Part shown: one piece after another, positions 36,201 to 45,400 of the stretch
Numbering within the stretch: the stretch's first letter is position 1
Layout: each line of letters begins with the position of its first letter
Assembly: GCA_947179485.1 (NCBI GenBank)
Contig: OX359246.1
Span: forward strand, 25,854,001 to 25,918,000
Length of the DNA stretch: 64,000 nt
Source: Allacma fusca
Lineage: Eukaryota > Arthropoda > Collembola > Symphypleona > Sminthuridae
Direction of reading: 5' to 3'
Translations under genes and position numbers: made by a program
The notes under the pieces: generated by a model
Databases searched by the model: none
The model's input: only the letters and a program-made list of their open reading frames with translations
Told to the model about the DNA's origin: nothing

Positions 36201-36701
36201 CGTAGGTCTCAGATGAGGAATCGCCCTCGATAGTGAAGTTTGGAAAATGTGTTCCGGAATTATTGTAAAATCCGCACCGGTATCCAGTTTAAAAATGATG
36301 GGGACATTTCCCACCGTGACTTCAGTTGACCAGCTACGCTTGGGATGATCTTCAGCCAAGTTGGGGGTTGTACTTGACCGCCCGTTAATCCTGCTGACTT
36401 CTCCCGTAAAAACACTGTGGTCTGAGTCGTCATCCGTAATTTCCGTAACCTCCTCAGCAACTTCATGTACCTTGGGTTTGGATTTGGATTTGGATTTACA
36501 CATCTTTCCATAATGGCCTAATTTGCCGCAATTGTTGCACTTTTTCTCTTTAGCGGGGCACTCTTCTTTAGAATGTTTATTTGCTCCACCGCAGTTGTAG
36601 CATTCCCATTTGTTTGTAGTTTTGTTATTAGGTTTTCCTTTGAACCGGGAGCCTTTCTTCATGAAGACTGTCCGCGTCCGAAGTTTTCCCAGAAATAACA
36701 T
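33216..36701 (-). pseudogene. pol of the small Gypsy element with two in-frame TGA codons
   Basis: One frame runs from 36701 to 33216. It encodes two zinc knuckles (CYNCGG...C and CNNCGKLGHYGKMC), a protease with DTGAD, RT with HTDD in place of the usual YxDD, RNase H, the integrase zinc domain and core (SDNG), and a Pro-rich tail. It is broken only by TGA at 35732-35730, inside RT right after KKPNGDIRL, and TGA at 33986-33984, just before the integrase SDNG motif. At the first, related RTs usually have Cys. Translation of a full polyprotein would need read-through or a helper. Confidence 0.88.
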
Positions 36702-37236
36702 CTTGCTGTAGTTTTAGCTTTACTTGCATTTTGACATAAGTGGTTGCCTCTTCAAGAGTAAGCTTGTCCCTAGCTTGTAATTGCATGGACGCAGTTCTGT
36801 CTTGGCACCCTGTGAGTATTCTGTCACGAATTAACTCATCTTGTAAAGACTGATAATTGCAGGTGCTGGCTAACTTATGTAAAGCTGTAATGAACTCATC
36901 AACTGTTTCTCCTTCCCTCTGAACTCGGGAGTTAAACACGACTCGTTCCACTAAAACGTTCACTTTGCCTATGAAATAAGCATGGAATGCTGCACGAACC
37001 TTATCGAAGTCCTTGTTGTCAGTTTTACTCAATTGAAATGCATCACGGATGTCATCCGCATTTCCCTTCATATGATAAAGCATAGACTCTATCTTATCTT
37101 CATCGTCTGTAATTTTTGTTAATTTGACAAACCTCTGAAATCTTCGTATCCAAGACGTCCATTCCGTAGGATTATCGTATGGAAATGGGTCTGGCAAGGA
37201 TAAAGAATTTGGAGGTGTTGGCACTGGATTTGCCAT
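36628..37236 (-). CDS. gag (capsid part) of the small Gypsy element
   Basis: ATG at 37236; the protein starts MANPVPTPPNSL and contains the Ty3/Gypsy capsid fold region (WTSWIRRFQRF, MLYHMKGNADDIRDAF, EGETVDEFITALHKL). It ends about 200 residues on, before any zinc knuckle. The knuckles lie in the pol frame, one nucleotide further on (+1), with the two frames overlapping at 36,628-36,701. Because gag normally includes the knuckle, this is more likely a 1-nt indel or assembly error than programmed shifting, but the latter cannot be excluded. Confidence 0.8.
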   Translation of the reverse strand: MANPVPTPPNSLSLPDPFPYDNPTEWTSWIRRFQRFVKLTKITDDEDKIESMLYHMKGNADDIRDAFQLSKTDNKDFDKVRAAFHAYFIGKVNVLVERVVFNSRVQREGETVDEFITALHKLASTCNYQSLQDELIRDRILTGCQDRTASMQLQARDKLTLEEATTYVKMQVKLKLQQDVISGKTSDADSLHEERLPVQRKT

Positions 37237-37642
37237 TTTGAAAAGTGAAAAAAATAGGACTTGAAAGTCGTTGAACTTGAGAAAACGTTTCGAAAAGTAC
37301 AATTTACACGCACAAAGTGTAAAAGAGGCAGTTGTAAGGGTGAGAAAACTGTCCGCTTACAATGCACGAGTTCGAAAACTATATCCCGTATATATGCACT
37401 ATACGGCAAATCTGTATGTAATATACAGAGCAGGCGGACTGCTATAGTTTCCCCGCTTCTTCCCTCCGCTCACGCAGTGAGGGTGGCTGGAGTGCACACA
37501 CGAAAAGTCTAAGTATACACTGTCTTGAACGTGCCACGCGTCTCTCTCTCTCACTTGGAGATGGACTCCATCTTAAAAATTTGAGAACTATCGCACTTTT
37601 GGATGAATTCCCGTTAAAATTTCGAAAAATTGGCGTAAAATT

Positions 37643-37660
37643 CGTACACCGCTGTCACCA
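37643..37660 (-). other. Primer binding site, tRNA-Leu type
   Basis: Directly after the 5' LTR the element strand reads TGGTGACAGCGGTG. Thirteen of 14 bases match the complement of an insect-type tRNA-Leu 3' end (TGGTGGCAGCGGTG, as I recall that tRNA). Position and TGG start are as expected. Confidence 0.65.
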
Positions 37661-38022
37661 TGTATTATTCTCGTGAGGTAGCGTGAATGGAAATGAATGA
37701 TGAGAATAACGACGTTGTAGAATAGGAAAGAAGAGAGTATTTATTCCAAGAAAGTCCGAATGTGTAAAGAGGGAGAGAAGAGATAGTTAAGGTGTGTAAA
37801 GGGTGAGAGTCGGAGGAAGAGTCCTCGTGGGCATGAGAGTGTGTATTCTCAGGCCCTGCAATGGTAAGGATTGGGAGTTTAGGTTGAGACAGGATTATTC
37901 CTGTTGAGACAAGAATAGACAGGAACGGGCGAGGTAGGACGTGTGGACAAATAACACGTGCCAATGTACATACATACTTGAGTGCTCATATAATAATGCC
38001 TTGTATATGTAATCTTCGCACA
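37661..38022 (-). repeat. 5' LTR of the small Gypsy element
   Basis: Matches 32,784-33,145 at every base I compared; it starts TGTGCG on the element strand. It carries the element's promoter by position; no clear TATA box was recognised. Confidence 0.95.
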
Positions 38023-38448
38023 GTACCTATGTGTGCACCCCGTCTCACACTAGACTTTTGTGCCTCTGTAACATTTTTAGACTTGTAACCGGTTGAAATC
38101 CAATGAAATAATTTCAACCCTACCCGTAGCTCCAGCAGGTAAAGTTTTATCGACCCTGTTCCTTGCCGCCATTATTTGTTTTACTGACTCGTATCCTTTG
38201 GTAACGGGTTACTGGTTAAACCGAACCTGTTATAAACCGGGTAAGGTCCTGTCATTGATCTTAAACGAGGTCAAGTGATGGTCAAATATCTTAGATTGAA
38301 ACAAATCATTGAAGTAGATACCAGAAACTATTTAAATTTATTAATTTAGGATATTTTTCGAATTATGTAGTCCATTTACCATTTTGTGGCTAAATTTGCT
38401 TCATTATTTTGCAGCCTGTGTCTAAATATTTTCACCTAGTGATTATAT
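38023..38448. repeat. Host segment between two retroelements, duplicated from 21,190-21,548
   Basis: It begins with the GTACC target duplication of the small Gypsy element and ends GATTATAT exactly where the giant element begins. It matches 21,190-21,548 apart from an extra 74 bp or so (about 38,297-38,370). No gene. Confidence 0.85.
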
Positions 38449-38975
38449 TGTTACGTATCAATAATAAGAAAGGAATTACCTGAGTCAGAAATGCACGTAG
38501 GCAGTTAAACCTGACTCAGGACAAATCAACGGAAATGGAGCAAGAAATAAACAACAAAGAGTTAGAGTTAAGTAGGTTAAGTAGCGTAAGCACAATTAGG
38601 TATAAACAACAAATGTTAGCTGTAAGTTAGAGTTAGAGAAAGACAGAGAGTTCGAATTCAGTCTTCAACCTAACAACATCTCCAGGATTGGAACCCAGGG
38701 ATTGGCAATGGGTCCATTCCGTCCGGAATGGAACCCGCCACGGACATCAGGAATCCCACGTAGTGGATTCTCAAGGGAAGACAATTTCCAGAAATGGAAA
38801 GGATCCATTACCAAACTTAGTGTTAAATGTTAAGTGTTATAATTATAGTTTATGTCAGTTAAGGAACAATTATTAAAGGCCGAATAAAAGTGAACTACAC
38901 ACAGAAATCAAAGCAAAGCAAACCAAGCCTCATTAGTGATTAGCGCCATACCAACATCATGGACATTACGAGCAG
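38449..38975 (+). repeat. 5' LTR of the giant element (right edge approximate)
   Basis: The start TGTTACG is supported by the paralogous empty site. A TATAAAC word lies at 38,601, an initiator-like TCAGTC at 38,658-38,663 and AATAAA at 38,883-38,888. The right edge is placed just before the primer-like site at 38,983. It cannot be confirmed without the other LTR; further AATAAA words at 39,169 and 39,395 leave a longer LTR possible. Confidence 0.6.
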
Positions 38976-38982
38976 GGAATGA

Positions 38983-39000
38983 GGCGCCCGAACCCGGGAT
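38983..39000 (+). other. tRNA-Lys-like primer binding site
   Basis: GGCGCCCGAACCCGGGAT has the first 11 bases of the complement of the tRNA-Lys(UUU) 3' end, then diverges slightly. The T expected before GG is A here, so the tRNA's terminal A would be unpaired. An alternative start, TGGACATTACG at 38,960, has the TGG but matches no tRNA I know. Confidence 0.45.
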
Positions 39001-39176
39001 ACATCAAGTCCCTCTCTTTCTCAGCCGGGGAAGGGAGGGCAGATGTAACATGGTGTTTCTGTCAGGACTTCAGGTCACGGTAAGGGCCTGGAGTATCCAA
39101 AGGTCGGGGACCTGCGGATGACCCTGGATCACAGGAAAGTCGCTTTGTAGCAAGCATTTCCGTTGATTAATAAACT

Positions 39177-39254
39177 CTCTCGATGGAAGTATGGGCTCAA
39201 CTACCGGGCTATACATTGTATAGTACTATAACCGAGCACCCGAAACTTCGAGAG
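39177..39254 (+). other. Coaxial leader hairpin
   Basis: An outer stem CTCTCGA (39,177-39,183) pairs with TCGAGAG (39,248-39,254). An inner hairpin CTATAC/GTATAG with loop ATT (39,209-39,223) has the same centre. The arms between are partly complementary (GGGCTC with GAGC..CCC). A shared centre suggests one long RNA stem-loop of 78 nt. Confidence 0.55.
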
Positions 39255-39735
39255 AAAGTCAGATAAAAACAGCCAAAAAGTTCATCTCTCAAGAAAAATC
39301 GGACATCATCATCACGCGCGGATCCGGACAAGAAATTACAAGAATCCTAGTGCAGCACTATAATAGAAACTTTCGAAATGGCCATAGATTGTTTAATAAA
39401 AAGTGACTAGTGAGTTAGGCCCTTGCCTCACAAGGAAATTTTCGGGGCAAGGTGAGTACCTAATAAGGTGAGTAACATTTTTCTTTACTTGAATATCATG
39501 AGTTAGGGGCTAAGCATAACTTTTGTAAGTAGTTACGAGGAGCATATGATTTTTGGAGTAATTAACCAGAGATTATGAGCAAATCATAGGTTTAAATTAG
39601 AAAATGGTGCATATATTTGCATGTATTTCTGGCTTTCAGATTCACATAGTAGGTGTAAGTACTTACATTTTCAAAACAAAAATTTACTCCTTCCAATAGT
39701 ATAAATCTATCTCTATCTTTTTAGAAGTCTAGAAG

Positions 39736-41035
39736 GGCCGACGGAAATTGAGCACTAGACATAGGGAGCTTAGAAGGGCCGGATTGAGCACTAGGCATGT
39801 AGTATCAGTATTGTAAAGGGTACTATTTGGGACTGGAGGGCCGACGGAATTGAGCACAGCAAATAGTAGTCTTTCTCTTCGTAAGTTTAAGCCAGATTTT
39901 CAAAGGGCCGGATTGAGCGTGAAAATTTCTATAAAATCTTTACTCAAAATTCACTTTCAAATTATTTAGGGCTCTGTCAGGAGGACAGGGCTCAGAAATA
40001 AGAATTCGGAAATTTTTCAAAAACAATTTGAATTCATTTTTTTAAGTATTAATGACTCTCAAAATTTACTTTCAAGTTCAGGTTATGAACGCAATATGAT
40101 TTATCGTGTATTTTTAATTTTTTAGTATTCAAAAATAAATACTTTCTCATTTCACTCTAAAAACAGTTTCGTCTTCTAGGAATAAGTTAGCATTTGAAAG
40201 GCCGAGGATACGAGCGCAAATGTTCTTTAGAATTTCTTTTGACCTCCAAATTAACTAATTAAGGAGTCTAGGCTAAGCGGCAAATAATTAAAACGCTTTC
40301 ACTCCAAATTGCTTTCAATTATCTGAAGTGTAGGATTTACACGGATAAAAATAGGGATCTATCTTACATTTTTCTCACATTTTCATACTCCAATATTTCA
40401 CCTTCGTAGAATTAAGTTAGCATTTGAAAGGCCGAGGCTATGAGCGCAAATGTTCTTTAAACACTCTTTTGATCTCCAAATCATTTAGTTAGGAAACCTT
40501 ACGCTAGTAAGGTAAATAATCAAAACTTTTTCTCTCCAAATTACTTTATTTATCTGAGGTGTAAAGTTTACACGGATAAAAATATGAATCTATCATAAAC
40601 TTTTTCACATTTTCTTCCCTACTATTTTTTTCTTTTCTACCCGGAGGGCCGGATTGAGCACGGGGTAATTAGACAATCAATTTACCATGGTTTTGGTAAA
40701 TATTAGGAACTTAAAATTTTAATCTGAAGGGCCGGATTGAGCGCAGATATCAGATTTCAGTTAGTCATTTTGCAAATTTTACCTAAATAGCTCAGGTAGA
40801 GAGCGCAGGTACATCAGACCATCAAAAAGCATAGTTTTAAGGACCCCAAATTTTTCGGAAAGGCCGAGGATCTAATTGAGCGCCGAGGGAATTCGCAATT
40901 AGTTAAGTTTGACAAAATTTAGTCTCAAAGGCCGAAGTATAGTGAGCGGGGACACATTGGCATTAGGATAGAAACATACGTTTAAGAAAATCATAGTTTA
41001 ATTTAGCATAGGGATTGAAGGGCCGAGGCGTGAGC
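39736..41035 (+). repeat. Eleven dispersed GGCCG...GAGC motifs
   Basis: The pattern purine-rich tract, GGCCG, 4-12 nt, then GAGC followed mostly by RC has GGCCG at 39736, 39777, 39839, 39906, 40200, 40430, 40647, 40730, 40862, 40930 and 41021. Copies often read AGGGCCGGATTGAGC or AAAGGCCGAGG...GAGCGCA. Spacing is irregular and the sequence between copies is unrelated, apart from the 230-bp duplication carrying copies 5 and 6. Weaker variants continue to about 41,230. Confidence 0.85.
40150..40610 (+). repeat. Diverged 230-bp tandem duplication in the leader
   Basis: CATTTGAAAGGCCGAGG at 40,191 and 40,421 marks two units with a 230-nt period. The units also share CTCCAAATTACTTTMATTATCTG-like and TTTACACGGATAAAAATA stretches. 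Divergence is substantial, so the duplication is older than the insertion. Confidence 0.8.
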
Positions 41036-42407
41036 GCAATCATTGTTGTGTATAGGATGTAATTTCATACGTAGAATCCGAGAGGCTAGAGAGGCAAAGA
41101 AGTTCATAAGGTTAACTTGAATTGAGTCATCTCAAGCACGGAGGTGGTCGGGGAGGCCGACAAAAGCACCGATAAGCCTGTCACCTACTAGAGGTAATCG
41201 GAGAGGCTATGATTGAAGTACCGACATAGGCATGTGTAATGTATTGTACCCGAGCTGGACGGGGTTAGGTAACAGGTAGAGCTAACACCAGCAAGGAGGT
41301 TCACGGGGAGTGAATAGGATGACAGAGGACATTCCAACCACGGAATACCGCTTTAAAATCTTAGGCATAGGTTCCGGCTATGGATATGCATAAGGGAATT
41401 TCTTTATTTTCAACTCTTTTAGATGATTCATGGATGTTGATTTCATCATAAGGTTAGCTGATCTCGAAGGAATGTTTAGAATAGAGAGATTCAGCATAAG
41501 AAACCACAGACTCATGGGATTTGAGGACTGGTTATAGGGATAGGCATTCAGATATTTCCGGTGGCTTCGAAAATATTTGTCTACGACAGATACAAGCCTT
41601 GCTGATGGTAGGATCAGTTCAAGGAAGTTCTTAGGTACGAATTAGGACACGAAACTTATTTCCCCAGTTGCGAAATAATTAGTAGTGAGGAATACAGTCC
41701 TGGATAATTTGGGAGATTATTATAGGAGTATTTAGGGAAATTTAGGCAACACCCGGCCGAGTGTGAGCAGTGTTGACAGACAATAAGGCTGATATTTTAG
41801 GGAATAATTTTACGAATAAGTTTAAAAAGGAGATATAACAGGTAGTCTAGAAGGAGGTAGAGTTAAGGGTAATTTAAGGAGGTTTAGATGGTAAGAGAGT
41901 TAAGGTTTAGGGAAGTTTAAGTTTTTTAGGAGGAGTAAGTCTTAAAGGAGTTTAGGTAATAAGGAAAGTTAGGTTTAAAGAAGGATTTAAGTTTAAAAAG
42001 GCTTCGTGATAACAGGTAAATAGGTAGTAGAAGCTAGCAGTTAAAAGAGATAGAATTACAACAGGTTTCACAGGTTAGGGTCAGGTTTAATTTAGGAAGT
42101 ACAGGTTGACTTCAAGCTTAGGTTAAATCACGAAAATTAAGTTTTAAGACAGATCAGGCTTTCAATCTTCAAGTATTTATTTACAGTCTTCTTCTAAATT
42201 CAGCGCGTCAGTAGGATATAAGCATAAAGGCAATAAGTACCCAACGAAATTTTAGACACGGTTTAAGTTATAATTTGGATTAAGTTTTAAGGAAGGTTTT
42301 CAGGAATTCATTGGCACGCACTCTCAAACAAACCCAGCAATTCATAAATCAACTCAAACGGCTAGCATTTTCTCATACCACCCGAGAAAGTTAGAACGTT
42401 TTCAGGT

Positions 42408-45400
42408 ATGGATTCCAAGAGAAAACAACAACCATCTCAACGGAAGTCAACACCCGCACCTTCAACAACATCTCGAAGGACTACGCGATCAACTGGACCA
42501 GTGCCAGACAATGAAGAGAGTCTTGAAGTTGCTATGGCCAAAGCCAAATTGGAAAGAAAAATGGCAAAAGCTAAGGCAAAGGCAGCACGGGAGTCAGGGG
42601 ACTCCACCACCAGCAGTACATCATCCGTCTCGGAGAAATCGGTTTACAGAACCCCCGCAACATCTGCACATAGTCCAAGAGACTCGCAGGCGATGGGATA
42701 CCGAGAAAGTCCAGACAATAAGGATGAGGATGACGTGTTCTTGGACTCGGTAACAAGTCCCCACAGTGGTTCTGCCGTAAGTCCAAAAGGAACACCAACG
42801 CAACAAAAGGGTCCTCTCAGTAGACCCTCTCCAAACCAATCCACAGGACCATCGAGTACTAGAACTAGACTCGTCTTCGAGGATTCAATGGAAAATACGG
42901 GTACAGTCATCAGATCCACAATCGGAGAATCCGAGCAGGCATCGGGTACCCATAGTGGACCCACGATAAGCGGAACCCCGAGTGGAAGGAAAACCCACGT
43001 ATCACCCACGCAACTAGAATTACGCGACCAACCGCCTGTACCACCGGTAGATCCGGAAGGACAAGGCGAGGTCATAGGCGAATTCATGCGAAATGCAGCG
43101 GGACAGCCCATCTACGTGAGTAAGGATGCAAACCCAGTCATTAAAGAAATGTTGGCACAGTTCAATGAACCGGAGTCAAGACCAACAAGTAGTGCAGCCA
43201 CCTCATCTTTCGAAATCATCACGGATCCAGAGAGCAGTCACACGAGTTTTGAGAAGATTGAGCAACAGGCTTCTACATCAGCAGATGGACAGGACATTAC
43301 ATCACCCAACAATGCCGATGTCAATGGAACAATAAGACCTGTTGACCAAGAGGAAATTGCTCAACCAACGATTGCACAACCCCAACCGGATGCAGATAAA
43401 GAAGATAAAGAGGTATTGAACAACAACACTACTGGACAAATAGCTCCACACGTAGATCATCAGCAAGTAGCAACAACAAGTGCAGGTTCACAACAAGGGA
43501 ACCAAACCAAAGGTAGTACGGAGAGTGAGCGTGACCACACAACAGCGCAACCAAAAGTGCAACAATTACCTTCGAAAATCACACCAGCATTTTCTAACAG
43601 AAGCGACACAGTACGGCAAAGAACATTCAGCCAGGTGTCTGAAGCTTCAGTACAGGAAGATCTGATAACAGAACAGATACCACAGATCGTGCCAGTAAGT
43701 AACGAAGTAAATCTAGTGCAGACAAATCTCACACAACTGAGAATTCACACAGGTGTAGAGATACCTGAAGGGTGCTTCGAGGAGCTAACGCGATCGGAGG
43801 GACTTCAGAGGAATCTAAACGAAAATTTTCTCATAGTGACAGAATTGGAAGGACACTGGATAGAGGTTTACCACAGGTTAGCACACCACACCTACACAGG
43901 TACGGTCCAATGGACACATTTCTTTATTAGAATAGCAGAGATCATTCATAGGCGAAATTACAATCGATTGCCAACTTGGGACGAAACAGAAGAGTTGAGG
44001 AGAAGAGCACTCACTCATAGTAGAAACGTCAGGGAGAACATCATCATCCCAACCGAATTAATTAGAAATCTGCTAGAGAGACACGTACTTTCATTTGGTA
44101 GCAGAACAAGGCATCAAGGAGGCCAAATTTTCTTTAACGATCAACCTAGGTACACTACGGTAACTTATGCTAGAAGACATACAAGCATACAAGGTCATAG
44201 ACGACGTACTCGAGCTTATTCCAGTAGCGAAGAAAGGTCAGGCTCAGATCAGGACACGAATAACAACGAGACGGGCGAACGAAGAGTCGTAGACCCTAAT
44301 GGTACTGACATTTTAAGCAGGCATTTGAGGTACGATTCACGACACCCACCATTTTCACGAAATCCGATAACGGGTTTATTAGAACCAGCGTCAAGAGCAA
44401 CAGTAAGACCGACAGACATTTATGACCGACCAGAATTCGAGCACGACGCAGTTTATCAAGGACTACGACGAACAGATCTCATAGACCCCATACTACCCCA
44501 CGAAGAGGTACGCACGCCTCAAAGACCAAAGTTTGCTAGGAACTACATCGACCTTAATAGTCAACCAATAACCCAACCCCTCACAGGACCAACAGGTAAA
44601 CCCATCTCATTATCCAGAAAAATACGCAAAGGGCCACCGCGAACGTCAAGAAACAATCAAACAACCACTTCCAGTTCAACCAGAGAACCCAGCACAGCCG
44701 ACATAGCTGTTGCAGAAGAAATAAGGAAGAAATTTAGCGAAGGAAGACCCACTATAACGCAATTAAACAAGGTCAAAAGCCTTAGTCTAACATCACCTCG
44801 AGCAAATAGTGGGACAGATAGTGACGACCAGGTAAATCCGACAACAAGGACCCCTTCGTTCGGAAAGACACCTAGGCGAACCTACAGAATTCCCACAAGC
44901 CAGAGCAACGACTTTAACTCAAGTCTCACAAGCAGGAGACCAGTTCACAACCAACCAACAACTTCAAGCAATTCAGGTGAACAGGCACGACCGACGTCAA
45001 GTGAGCTGCCGCACAACAACTTAACCAGACCATCAAGAGACACCTGTAGCAGACCAAGTAATAGCAAGACCAACTCGACAACACCCAAGACGCACACAGG
45101 AGTCAAGACAAGTACACCAACGACAATTCGGGACCCCACGACCAAAACCGGAGCAACCCCGAGGTCAGGTAATTCTTGTCGCAACACCCCAGGGACAGCT
45201 GAACAAAGATTCACGCAGTACCCTGACGTAACACAAGACATAACTCTACAGGAAAATCCGGTACAGCTCACACCTGTCACTCAAGAACACCAAAGAGCAA
45301 CAGAAACTACACCCAGGAACCAACCAACTCAACCAAACTTACGGTTTAGGAATCAAACCATCAGAGACGAATTGGAAACTCCTACAGAAGAGACCCCATC

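Larger units (their letters stand above)
32784..38022 (-). mobile_element. Complete Ty3/Gypsy LTR retrotransposon (minus strand)
   Basis: Two 362-bp LTRs that look identical by eye enclose gag and pol in minus orientation, with target duplication GTACC (32,779-32,783 and 38,023-38,027). Order from the 5' LTR: primer site, gag, zinc knuckles, protease, RT, RNase H, integrase, polypurine tract, 3' LTR. Protease-RT-RNase H-integrase is the Ty3/Gypsy order, and the proteins resemble the K02A2.6/Mag-like group. Identical LTRs mean recent insertion, yet the coding region has one frame change and two in-frame TGA codons. No env-like frame is present. Confidence 0.95.
39452..42405 (+). other. Candidate leader intron
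   Basis: AAG/GTGAGT occurs at 39,449-39,457 and again 16 nt on (AAG/GTGAGT, intron start 39,468). Both fit the 5' splice consensus. At the far end AACGTTTTCAG/GT ends at 42,405, two bases before ORF1's ATG at 42,408. Removing it would join a short leader directly to ORF1 and remove the GGCCG...GAGC motif array from spliced RNA only. Confidence 0.45.
39001..42407 (+). other. 3.4-kb non-coding leader of the giant element
   Basis: No long open frame. It contains a coaxial hairpin (39,177-39,254), two splice-donor consensus sites (39,452 and 39,468), eleven GGCCG...GAGC motifs (39,736-41,035), a 230-bp tandem duplication (about 40,150-40,610), and a purine-rich stretch with many TTTAGG/TTAAGG words (about 41,720-42,030). 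It ends in an acceptor-like CAG two bases before ORF1's ATG. Packaging, translation control or splicing are the plausible roles; none is shown. Confidence 0.8.

Noticed and set aside
38960..38980. TGGACATTACGAGCAGGG as the giant element's primer site directly after a CA
   Set aside because: It has the TGG start but cannot be the complement of a tRNA 3' end that I recognise. The tRNA-Lys-like 38,983-39,000 fits better.
39395..39400. Third AATAAA as the polyadenylation signal, implying an LTR of nearly 1 kb
   Set aside because: The primer-like site and the end of LTR-like sequence lie earlier, near 38,980. The point stays open until the second LTR is seen.
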